From positions 18,741 through 26,193 of the forward strand of contig JABSPI010000007.1 of NCBI GenBank assembly GCA_013214365.1: DNA of 7,453 bases. Reading direction: 5' to 3'. Under the pieces are notes generated by a model. The model did not search any database. It was given only the letters and a program-made list of their open reading frames with translations, and was not told the DNA's origin. Shown here in pieces: positions 1-5,708 of this stretch. Source of the DNA: Erythrobacter sp. GTDB taxonomy: Bacteria; Pseudomonadota; Alphaproteobacteria; Sphingomonadales; Sphingomonadaceae. Made by a program: the position numbers and the translations under genes. Every line of letters starts with the position of its first letter. Position 1 is the stretch's first letter.

Positions 1-1
1 A

Positions 2-223
2 ATCCACCCGCGCGAGGTGATCCGCAAAGCGATGGATGTCGGCGCGAGCGCGTTGATATTGGTGCACAACCACCCCTCGGGCAATCCCGAGCCCAGCCGC
101 GCCGATATTCAGGTGACCCGCAAAATCGCCGAAGCGGGCCGGTTGCTGGGCGTGACAGTCCACGACCATGTGATTGTCGGGCGCGAGGGCCATGTCAGCC
201 TGCGCGCCAAGGGGCTGATCTAG
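2..223 (+). CDS. radC: RadC/JAB-domain protein, C-terminal fragment (5' end outside window)
   Basis: This is the C-terminal 73 codons of a RadC-family protein. The reading frame is open from base 2, so the start lies upstream of the window; a GTG at 17 is internal and not a real start. The fragment contains the JAMM/MPN metal-binding signature: H-N-H-P-S-G, then P-x-P-S-R-A-D, with two histidines, a serine and an aspartate in the expected order. It is followed by the family's usual ending, with a V-H-D-H-V-I-V-G segment and a short tail ending G-L-I. RadC proteins were named for DNA repair, but that role is disputed and the biochemical function is not established. The JAMM motif suggests a zinc-dependent fold related to JAB deubiquitinases. 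The gene ends in TAG and overlaps the last four bases of the convergent oxidoreductase gene. No terminator can be placed between them because there is no spacer. Confidence 0.93.
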   Translation: MHPREVIRKAMDVGASALILVHNHPSGNPEPSRADIQVTRKIAEAGRLLGVTVHDHVIVGREGHVSLRAKGLI

Positions 224-2472
224 TCAGGCGTCGAGGCGCGGTCGCCGGCCGGCTGTGTGATCAATCGCACGCCGGAATGGTTGGCAAAAAAGCTCCACGT
301 CCAATTGATCATCACGGTCACGCGGTTGCGGGCACCGGTCAAGAAGCCGACATGGACAAGACCCCATAACCACCAGGCCGGAGCGCCGGAAATCTTGAAC
401 TTGCCAAAATCAGCCACCGCCGATTTGCGGCCAATTGTCGCAAGGCTGCCTTGGTGATTGTAGACGAACGGCCCCGGACATGGCTTGCCCAGCAATTCGG
501 CCTCGATCACGCGGCTGACATAGGCGCCCGCTTGTTTGGCCGCGGGGGCAAGACCGGGAACGGGCCTGCCCTCCCACGCCGCGCTGGCCGCGGTGTCACC
601 GATTGCAAATACATCCTCAATCGCGGCGCCTTGCGCATCGAGTACGCGCATCGTTGCGTTCACCTCGACCCGGCCGGCACGATCCGCGCTCGCCCCCAAC
701 CATCGCGCCGCCGGCGAGGCCGCCACACCGGCCGCCCACAACACCGTCTCGGTTTCGATCATTGTGTCATCGCCAATGCGGACATGCGCCTCGGCGATTT
801 CGGTCACGCGCCCGCCAAGCCGGATTTCCACACCCAGCGCCTCAAGCGCCTCCATTGCCTCATCCGAGAGGCTGGGCGGGAAAGCGGGCAGGACACGTTC
901 GCCCGATTGGACCAGAATGACCCGCGCGCTGGCCGGATCAATCGTGCGAAATTCGCGCGCCACATTGACCTTGGCGAGTTCGGCAATCGCACCGGCCAAT
1001 TCGACCCCGGTTGGCCCCGCGCCCACCACCACGAAAGTCAGCAATCTCTTGATCCGTTCAGGATCATCGCTTGCCTCGGCGGCTTCGAACGCGCCCAAAA
1101 TCTCTGCCCGCACGGCCACGCCGTCCTCGATGGTTTTCAAACCCGGCGCATACGGCCCCCATTCATCGCGCCCGAAATAGCTGTGCGTTGCACCCGTGGC
1201 GAGGACCAGCCGGTCATAATCGAGCGCCTGTCCATTCGCGCATGTCACCCGCCGGGCATCTTTATCAATCGCGCTCACCTCGCCTTGCAGCACCCGGACA
1301 TTGCCATCGGCGCGAAACAGGCTGCGGATCGGGGCGGCGATATCAGCCGGATTGAGCGTCGCGGTTGCAATTTGGTAGAGCAGAGGTTGGAACAGGTGAT
1401 AATTGCGTTTGTCGAGCAGCGTGATGCGCACCGGCAAACGTTTCAGCCGCGCAACCGCAGCCAGACCGCCAAAGCCGGCCCCGACCACCACAATATGGGG
1501 CCAATGGTCGGGAATGTCGTTGTAATCACGATCGAACAATATGTTCGCCTCAAGCCATTTGAGGATCGCACGGTCGGCTGAGAACACCCCTGCTCCCTTG
1601 GCCTCGTAAATGCCCAGAAACAGGAATGGGAACAAAGTGATATTGGGATGCGCATCGGTGGCCATAAACAGCGCGATCGCGGCGAACAGACCATAAGCGA
1701 CAATCACTGCGCCAAAACCGGTGAAGAAGAACACCGCCGATACAATCGCCAGCCATTTGGGAAAGCCGGAAAAAATCATTTCCGGCAGCCAGTTTCGCAC
1801 CATTACCGGCGGCTCGATCACGCCGGCATAGGCCAGCAAGGTGACCCCCAACCAGATCCGTAAAATCGCCATCACAATCGGGGCGATATGTTCGCGGGAA
1901 AATTCGGCGATCCTGACCACCGGGCGGGCCAAGGGCAGCGCGCTGTTCTTGAACCCGCTCGCCAATGCCCGGTCGAGCGAAAAGGCAGCAGGGCCGTTGA
2001 ACACATACCAGACCAGTATCGCACCCACGATCAAATTGGTGGTGGTCGGGACATAGACCGCTTGCGAGATTAGCGTCAAAGCCGCCATCGCCAAAGCCGC
2101 CGGACGGGTAAAGAAACCCAGAAGCAACAAAACCGGACCGACCAATTCAATCCCCAGCCCGATTGCCGCGGCATTGGCCGGGCTCATGAATGAAACCGGA
2201 TATTCGTTGGTCGCAAGATAGAGCGCGGTTTCCCAATCGGCCGCTTTCACCAGGCCCGAACGCAAGAACCACAAGGCAACAAAGAAGCGGATGGCCAGAT
2301 CAGTGAACGGCCAAAATGTCTCGGTCCCCTCAAGATACCATTTGGTCCACCGCCGCACAGTGACCCGCCAAAAGGGCGAAAACCGTTCTTCCTGCAACCG
2401 CTTGTGCGGGGCGTTTGGCATGGGATTAGGCTGGCCGCTTGGGCCCTGTGCCTGTGGCGCGGGGTTGGACAT
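220..2472 (-). CDS. DoxX membrane domain fused to type II NADH:quinone oxidoreductase (NDH-2)
   Basis: This 750-residue protein probably oxidises NADH and passes electrons to the membrane quinone pool without pumping protons. Residues 1-30 are a proline-rich soluble tail. Residues about 55-310 are hydrophobic and look like two successive DoxX-like four-helix bundles (roughly 57-160 and 196-292). Residues 325-735 form a complete NDH-2-type flavoprotein. It has an FAD Rossmann motif G-A-G-F-G-G at 331-336 after a V-V-V strand, a second dinucleotide motif G-A-G-P-T-G at 484-489 for NADH, the FAD-contacting segment A-I-G-D at 623-626, and P-A-A-K-Q-A-G at 643-649. It ends with the C-terminal amphipathic or membrane-anchoring region, W-x-x-V-H-x-G-F-L-x-G-x-R-N-R. 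Ordinary NDH-2 enzymes are about 400-450 residues, so the extra length is the DoxX part. DoxX/DoxD proteins occur as membrane partners of redox enzymes such as thiosulfate:quinone oxidoreductase, which suggests a built-in membrane partner here. The ATG start is supported by a strong ribosome binding site. The electron donor is inferred, and NADPH or another donor is possible. Confidence 0.9.
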   Translation of the reverse strand: MSNPAPQAQGPSGQPNPMPNAPHKRLQEERFSPFWRVTVRRWTKWYLEGTETFWPFTDLAIRFFVALWFLRSGLVKAADWETALYLATNEYPVSFMSPANAAAIGLGIELVGPVLLLLGFFTRPAALAMAALTLISQAVYVPTTTNLIVGAILVWYVFNGPAAFSLDRALASGFKNSALPLARPVVRIAEFSREHIAPIVMAILRIWLGVTLLAYAGVIEPPVMVRNWLPEMIFSGFPKWLAIVSAVFFFTGFGAVIVAYGLFAAIALFMATDAHPNITLFPFLFLGIYEAKGAGVFSADRAILKWLEANILFDRDYNDIPDHWPHIVVVGAGFGGLAAVARLKRLPVRITLLDKRNYHLFQPLLYQIATATLNPADIAAPIRSLFRADGNVRVLQGEVSAIDKDARRVTCANGQALDYDRLVLATGATHSYFGRDEWGPYAPGLKTIEDGVAVRAEILGAFEAAEASDDPERIKRLLTFVVVGAGPTGVELAGAIAELAKVNVAREFRTIDPASARVILVQSGERVLPAFPPSLSDEAMEALEALGVEIRLGGRVTEIAEAHVRIGDDTMIETETVLWAAGVAASPAARWLGASADRAGRVEVNATMRVLDAQGAAIEDVFAIGDTAASAAWEGRPVPGLAPAAKQAGAYVSRVIEAELLGKPCPGPFVYNHQGSLATIGRKSAVADFGKFKISGAPAWWLWGLVHVGFLTGARNRVTVMINWTWSFFANHSGVRLITQPAGDRASTPD

Positions 2473-2477
2473 GGATG

Positions 2478-2486
2478 CTCCTCCTT
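2478..2486 (-). promoter_or_regulatory. Ribosome binding site of the DoxX/NDH-2 gene
   Basis: On the minus strand the bases read AAGGAGGAG, a near-consensus Shine-Dalgarno, ending 5 bases before the ATG at 2472-2470. It is the strongest such site in the window. It fixes the start of the 750-residue protein, including its proline-rich N-terminal tail. Confidence 0.75.
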
Positions 2487-2523
2487 GCCCCCTGTTTCGC
2501 GGGCAAAGAGGTATGGGTTACAG

Positions 2524-2551
2524 GTGATAGCGCAAAGCTAACCCTTGCCAA
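2524..2551 (-). promoter_or_regulatory. Candidate sigma-70-type promoter for the DoxX/NDH-2 gene
   Basis: On the minus strand TTGGCA (2551-2546, five of six matches to the -35 consensus) is followed after 16 bases by TATCAC (2529-2524, four of six matches to the -10). Transcription would start near 2516-2518, giving a leader of about 45 bases containing the strong ribosome binding site. The -35 bases lie in TTGCCAA, which is nearly symmetric and reads as TTGCCA on the plus strand. A weak divergent promoter for purB could therefore share it, but no convincing plus-strand -10 follows. This is judged by consensus only. Confidence 0.4.
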
Positions 2552-2564
2552 GCGCGCTTTGCGC
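2530..2564. repeat. 9-bp perfect inverted repeat in the NDH-2/purB divergent region
   Basis: GCGCAAAGC at 2530-2538 is the exact reverse complement of GCTTTGCGC at 2556-2564, with 17 bases between. The repeat is centred on the -35 element of the candidate minus-strand promoter, and its left arm abutts the -10. The right arm also belongs to a second, mutually exclusive hairpin, GCGCGC-TTT-GCGCGC at 2552-2566. No T-run follows either structure, so a terminator is unlikely. It may be an operator, a leader RNA structure, or chance in GC-rich sequence. Confidence 0.5.
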
Positions 2565-2622
2565 GCATAGCCGCGCGTGCAACAGGTTCGTTTCAACCCC
2601 ATTTGTAAGAAAGCACCGTTCC

Positions 2623-3933
2623 ATGGTCCCCCGTTATGCCCGCCCCGCAATGACCGCCCTCTGGGAGCCAGAGGCGAAATATCGCATCTGGTTCGAGATC
2701 GAAGCGCACGCGACCCAGAAACTGGGCGAAATGGGCGTGGTCCCGGCCAGCGCGGGCAAGGCGCTGTGGGATTGGTGGGCGACCAACCCGACCATCGATG
2801 TCGAAGCGATTGACGCAATCGAGGCGGTGACCAAGCATGATGTCATCGCATTTTTGACCTGGGTTGCAGAACAGGTCGGCGATGAAGCGCGCTTCATGCA
2901 TCAGGGCATGACCAGCTCCGATGTGCTCGACACAACGCTGGCTGTGCAACTGGCGCGGTCAACCGACATTCTGCTCGAAGATATCGATGCGCTGCTCGCC
3001 GCGATCAAAATGCGCGCCGAGGAACACAAATTCACCCCCACAATCGGACGCAGCCACGGGATCCACGCCGAACCGGTGACTTTCGGGCTCAAACTGGCGC
3101 AGGCCTATGCCGAATTTGACCGGTGCCGCGAGCGCTTGATTGCGGCGCGCAAAGAGGTGGCGACCTGCGCCATTTCCGGGGCCGTGGGCACTTTTGCCAA
3201 TATCGACCCCGAGGTTGAAGCCTATGTCGCCGAGCAGCTTGGCCTGAGCCCTGAACCGGTTTCGACCCAGGTTATCCCGCGCGACCGGCACGCAATGTAT
3301 TTTGCAACGCTCGCGGTGATCGCGGGCTCGATCGAGCGGCTCGCGGTTGAAATCCGCCACTTGCAGCGCACCGAAGTGCTCGAGGCGGAGGAGTTTTTCT
3401 CCAAAGGGCAAAAGGGTTCATCGGCCATGCCGCACAAGCGCAATCCGATCCTGACCGAAAACCTCACCGGCCAAGCGCGCATGATCCGCGCCTATGCCCT
3501 GCCCGCGCTCGAAAATGTGGCGCTGTGGCATGAACGCGATATTTCGCACTCATCGGTTGAGCGGTTCATCGGCCCCGATGCGACGATCACTCTCGATTTT
3601 GCGCTGGCGCGCTTGACCGGTGTGGTGGAAAAATTGCTGGTCTATCCAGAGCGCATGCAGGCCAATCTCGATGCCATGGGCGGCTTGGTCCATTCGCAGC
3701 GCGTGCTGCTGGCGCTCACTCAGGCCGGGGTTAGCCGCGAGGATGCCTATCGCCTGGTGCAACGCAATGCGATGAAGGTGTGGGAATCGAACGGCACGCT
3801 CTCGCTGCTTGACCTGCTCAAGGGTGATGAAGAAGTGACCGCCGCGCTCAGCAATGAAGAGCTCGAAGAGAAATTCGACCTTGAATACCATTTCAAACAT
3901 GTCGACACGATCTTCGCGCGGGTGTTCGGCTAA
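2623..3933 (+). CDS. purB: Adenylosuccinate lyase
   Basis: This enzyme acts twice in purine synthesis, removing fumarate from SAICAR to give AICAR and from adenylosuccinate to give AMP. The 436-residue product has the usual length for bacterial PurB of the Bacillus/Thermotoga type. It starts M-V-P-R-Y-A-R-P-A-M, the typical N-terminus (R-Y-x-R-P-x-M). Visible active-site elements are K-H-D at 71-73, T-S-S-D at 97-100, G-R-S-H-G-I-H-A-E at 142-150 with the likely general acid His145, and the fumarate-lyase signature G-S-S-A-M-P-H-K-R-N-P at 265-275 with the likely catalytic Ser266. The frame stays open upstream to a TTG at 2545, but that would add 26 residues unlike the family. The ATG at 2623 is preferred, although its ribosome binding site is weak (AAGAAAG at 2608-2614). 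It stands alone between a divergent neighbour and an 89-bp gap, so it is probably monocistronic or separately promoted. Confidence 0.96.
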   Translation: MVPRYARPAMTALWEPEAKYRIWFEIEAHATQKLGEMGVVPASAGKALWDWWATNPTIDVEAIDAIEAVTKHDVIAFLTWVAEQVGDEARFMHQGMTSSDVLDTTLAVQLARSTDILLEDIDALLAAIKMRAEEHKFTPTIGRSHGIHAEPVTFGLKLAQAYAEFDRCRERLIAARKEVATCAISGAVGTFANIDPEVEAYVAEQLGLSPEPVSTQVIPRDRHAMYFATLAVIAGSIERLAVEIRHLQRTEVLEAEEFFSKGQKGSSAMPHKRNPILTENLTGQARMIRAYALPALENVALWHERDISHSSVERFIGPDATITLDFALARLTGVVEKLLVYPERMQANLDAMGGLVHSQRVLLALTQAGVSREDAYRLVQRNAMKVWESNGTLSLLDLLKGDEEVTAALSNEELEEKFDLEYHFKHVDTIFARVFG

Positions 3934-3960
3934 GCCAGCTTTGCGGGGCCCGTTGGCTTT
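3934..3960 (+). terminator. Weak candidate terminator after purB
   Basis: Directly after the purB TAA, GCCAGC (3934-3939) can pair with GTTGGC (3952-3957), including one G-T wobble, around a 12-base loop and followed by only TTT. The stem is short and the T-run is minimal, so intrinsic termination would be inefficient. It is listed because its position is right. Confidence 0.3.
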
Positions 3961-3986
3961 GACTTGGGCGCGAAAAGGCTTAACCT
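3959..3986 (+). promoter_or_regulatory. Possible promoter for the lapA-pyrF pair
   Basis: TTGACT at 3959-3964 matches five of six -35 bases. After 16 bases comes TAACCT at 3981-3986, which matches only three of six -10 bases. A better -10 look-alike, TATAAG at 4005-4010, overlaps the ribosome binding site of the next gene and would give an almost leaderless transcript. The 89-bp gap after purB makes a promoter here plausible, but its exact position is uncertain. Confidence 0.25.
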
Positions 3987-4007
3987 CGACATCGATTTTG
4001 CCACTAT

Positions 4008-4013
4008 AAGGGA
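4008..4013 (+). promoter_or_regulatory. Ribosome binding site deciding the GTG start of the LapA-like gene
   Basis: AAGGGA lies 9 bases before a GTG codon at 4023. There is no ATG nearby in this frame that would retain the first membrane helix. This supports GTG as the start codon. Confidence 0.5.
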
Positions 4014-4022
4014 TCCATCGCA

Positions 4023-4424
4023 GTGCAAATCGTCCGGACCATTTTGTGGGTTTTATTGGCGGTGTTCATCGCCATTTTCGTGCTGATCAATTTCGGTGAG
4101 CCGCAAAGGGTCAAAATCTGGATATCAGAGGACCCTGTCGGGTTTGACTGGCCGGTCGGGATCATTGCGCTGGTGTTCTGGTTGCTGGGTGTCATCCCCA
4201 CCTGGCTCTATCACCGCGGGGTCAAATGGAGCCTGAGCCGGCGCATTCGCAGCCTTGAAAACTCGATCAAATCCAACGCTTTGTCACAGCGAAGCGCAAT
4301 CGATCAGGCGCAAGGTTCGGACAGCTCGCCTGCATCTGCGCAAGCTGGCACCGCCCCTGCGCCTGTTGCTCCTGCGGCTAATCCGGACGACATTCTCACT
4401 CCAAATGGCGAAAAATCAGCATGA
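4023..4424 (+). CDS. LapA-domain (DUF1049) inner-membrane protein
   Basis: This 133-residue protein has two hydrophobic helices, about residues 5-23 and 43-62, joined by a short loop with N-F-G-E-P-x-x-V-x-I. This is the layout of LapA/DUF1049 proteins. In Escherichia coli, LapA works with LapB in regulating lipopolysaccharide synthesis; a similar role here is only inferred, and sphingomonads carry glycosphingolipids rather than lipopolysaccharide. After the second helix come a basic stretch and a short likely helical segment (R-R-I-R-S-L-E-N), then an Ala/Pro/Ser-rich disordered tail from about 95 to 133. The start is GTG. The last codons overlap pyrF by ATGA, so the two are very likely co-transcribed and translationally coupled. 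No LapB-type tetratricopeptide gene is visible nearby. Family assignment is by pattern and is fairly confident; function is not. Confidence 0.82.
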   Translation: MQIVRTILWVLLAVFIAIFVLINFGEPQRVKIWISEDPVGFDWPVGIIALVFWLLGVIPTWLYHRGVKWSLSRRIRSLENSIKSNALSQRSAIDQAQGSDSSPASAQAGTAPAPVAPAANPDDILTPNGEKSA

Positions 4425-5095
4425 GCAACCCTGTTTATCTCGCCCTCGACGTGCCTCAGATTGAGCCGGCCAAGGCGCTGCTCAACAAGGTCAAGTCGCA
4501 TATTGGCGGGGTGAAATTGGGGCTGGAATTTTTCTGTGCCCATGGCCCCCATGGCATGCATGAAATCGCCCATATGGGCCTGCCGATTTTCCTCGACCTT
4601 AAATTTCACGACATTCCCAACACCGTCGCCGGCGCGATGCAGGCGATCCATGTCTACGAACCCAAGATCGTCACCGTCCATGCCAGCGGCGGGCGCGCCA
4701 TGATGGAGGACGCCAAGGCCGCCGCGGCCGAAGGGTGCAAAGTGGTCGGGGTCACCACGCTGACCAGCATGGATGCCAGCGACCTTGCTGCAACCGGCGT
4801 CGGCGGCAGCGCCGAGGCGCAGGTTATGCGTCTGGCGGAACTCGCGCATGAAGCGGGGCTCGATGGGATTGTGTGCTCGGGCCAGGAAGTGGGCAAAGTG
4901 CGCAAGCAATGGAAAGACGGGTTTTTCGTGGTTCCGGGCCTGCGACCGGCCGGCTCTGGCACGGGTGATCAAAAACGCGTCGTCACCCCGCGAAAAGCGC
5001 GCGATGACGGGGCCAGCGTGCTTGTCATTGGTCGCCCGATCAGCCGCGCCGACGACCCCATGGCCGCCGCCCGCGCGATTGAGGCGACGCTCTAA
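4421..5095 (+). CDS. pyrF: Orotidine 5'-phosphate decarboxylase
   Basis: This enzyme catalyses the last step of UMP synthesis, decarboxylating orotidine 5'-phosphate in the cytoplasm. The 224-residue length is normal for the bacterial group I enzyme, a TIM barrel that acts as a dimer. Key residues are all present: Asp10 in L-A-L-D-V-P, Lys32 in V-K-L-G, the catalytic D-x-K-x-x-D-I-P at 59-66 (Asp59, Lys61, Asp64), V-T-T-L-T at 111-115, P-G-L-R-P at 172-176, and the phosphate-binding G-R-P-I at 204-207. Its ATG overlaps the LapA-like stop as ATGA, and no strong Shine-Dalgarno precedes it, so it probably depends on ribosomes finishing lapA. The last five codons and the TAA stop lie within an 18-bp perfect tandem duplication. 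The second copy remains in frame after the stop, so readthrough would add the same five residues again. Confidence 0.96.
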   Translation: MSNPVYLALDVPQIEPAKALLNKVKSHIGGVKLGLEFFCAHGPHGMHEIAHMGLPIFLDLKFHDIPNTVAGAMQAIHVYEPKIVTVHASGGRAMMEDAKAAAAEGCKVVGVTTLTSMDASDLAATGVGGSAEAQVMRLAELAHEAGLDGIVCSGQEVGKVRKQWKDGFFVVPGLRPAGSGTGDQKRVVTPRKARDDGASVLVIGRPISRADDPMAAARAIEATL

Positions 5096-5113
5096 ATTGA
5101 GGCGACGCTCTAA
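5078..5113. repeat. Perfect 18-bp tandem duplication across the pyrF stop codon
   Basis: The unit attgaggcgacgctctaa occurs twice back to back, at 5078-5095 and 5096-5113, with no mismatch. The first copy encodes the last five residues of PyrF (I-E-A-T-L) and its stop. The second occupies 18 of the 24 bases between pyrF and the convergent lipoprotein gene. Because the unit is a multiple of three and carries its own TAA, the protein is unchanged. The lack of divergence suggests a recent slippage event. Confidence 0.95.
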
Positions 5114-5119
5114 AACGCG

Positions 5120-5593
5120 TTAATTGGCCGCTTCGCTCTCATCTTGCGAGGTGTTGAGCTGTTCAAGTTCGGCAGCAGTGATCATCAACCGGTTCGAATT
5201 CACATTCCAGCCTTCCAACCGCATATCCTCGCCCGACCCGCTGAACGTGTAGGTTTCGGTGCCCTCGCCTTGTTCAAAATTTGTCTGCATGACCACCGAA
5301 GTGCTCGTGCCACCGGGCGTGGATTTAACGTTGAATTTGACGCGCTTCGTTGTGACGATCTCACCCAGACGCCCGTTGATAAGCGTGGCGAATTCCTCAA
5401 ATTCCCCAAGCGACGACGTTTCACGAAATTTCGTCCCGGTCATCGCATACATATTGCCCAATTCATTGGCTGAATAATGGGCTTGATAGCGATCAATCTG
5501 CTCTTCGGCTTCTTCCAGATTGGCGATCGGGTTGCAGCCCGAAAGGGCAAGGCCAGCCATCGCGGCAAAGGCAAACGCAGTTGTGCGGATCAT
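5120..5593 (-). CDS. Small predicted lipoprotein, possibly DUF4019/NTF2-like
   Basis: This 157-residue protein starts with a lipoprotein signal peptide: Arg3, a hydrophobic stretch at 5-17, then the lipobox L-S-G-C with Cys20 as the predicted lipidated residue. The residue after Cys is Asn, not Asp, which fits outer-membrane sorting under the enterobacterial rule (its validity here is uncertain). The mature part has a predicted helix rich in Glu, Gln and Tyr (26-40), then Y-A-M-T-G-T-K-F-R and a region resembling alternating beta strands (82-135). The pattern recalls secreted NTF2-like DUF4019/DUF3887 proteins, but I could not verify this. No catalytic residues are apparent and the function is unknown. 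It lies on the strand opposite to pyrF and trpF and separates those genes. The ATG at 5593 is preceded by AAGGGA with a rather long 10-base spacing. Confidence 0.85.
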   Translation of the reverse strand: MIRTTAFAFAAMAGLALSGCNPIANLEEAEEQIDRYQAHYSANELGNMYAMTGTKFRETSSLGEFEEFATLINGRLGEIVTTKRVKFNVKSTPGGTSTSVVMQTNFEQGEGTETYTFSGSGEDMRLEGWNVNSNRLMITAAELEQLNTSQDESEAAN

Positions 5594-5605
5594 TTCGATT
5601 ACATC

Positions 5606-5623
5606 CCTTGATTACCTTGATTA
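5606..5623. repeat. 9-bp perfect tandem duplication containing the lipoprotein Shine-Dalgarno
   Basis: CCTTGATTA occurs twice in a row at 5606-5614 and 5615-5623. On the minus strand each copy carries AAGG, so the ribosome binding site of the lipoprotein gene is duplicated. A third gattac lies at 5597-5602, so the leader carries three such hexamers. Confidence 0.9.
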
Positions 5624-5633
5624 CTATGTCTCA

Positions 5634-5661
5634 ACTTTAGAACAGGTCTGTGTAACGGCAA
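5634..5661 (-). promoter_or_regulatory. Candidate promoter for the lipoprotein gene
   Basis: On the minus strand TTGCCG (5661-5656, four of six) and TAAAGT (5639-5634, four of six) are separated by 16 bases. This would give a leader of about 34 bases containing the duplicated ribosome binding site. Support is by consensus only. In the same 115-bp gap (5594-5708) I could not find a convincing plus-strand promoter for trpF. Confidence 0.3.
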
Positions 5662-5708
5662 GATGTTATCACTTGGGATTTGCGATTGGCTTTAGTAGTG
5701 AGCCTCAC

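Noticed and set aside
451..1581. 376-codon open frame on the plus strand inside the oxidoreductase gene
   Set aside because: It is fully antisense to the well-supported NDH-2 domain, resembles no known family, is rich in Arg, His and Pro as expected from complementing GC-biased codons, and overlaps other equally open shadow frames.
2552..2566. GCGCGC-TTT-GCGCGC hairpin as a terminator
   Set aside because: No T-run follows on either strand, and it lies in a divergent promoter region where no transcript would be expected to end.
2545..2622. Extended purB start at TTG 2545
   Set aside because: The 26 extra residues do not resemble adenylosuccinate lyases, whose N-terminus matches the ATG at 2623 exactly, and the segment overlaps the inverted-repeat and promoter region.
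4005..4010. TATAAG as a -10 element for the LapA-like gene
   Set aside because: It overlaps the ribosome binding site, and its only -35 partner (TTAACC) is 19 bases away, so a transcript would lack a usable leader.
5663..5695. Possible trp leader peptide (M-L-S-L-G-I-C-D-W-L, stop) upstream of trpF
   Set aside because: It has a single Trp codon rather than a run, no clear ribosome binding site, and no terminator/antiterminator hairpin with a T-run before trpF, so attenuation is not supported.
5520..5708. 63-codon upstream extension of trpF
   Set aside because: The frame is open by chance through the lipoprotein gene start and the intergenic gap; the TrpF family begins just before K-I-C-G, as in the ATG at 5709.
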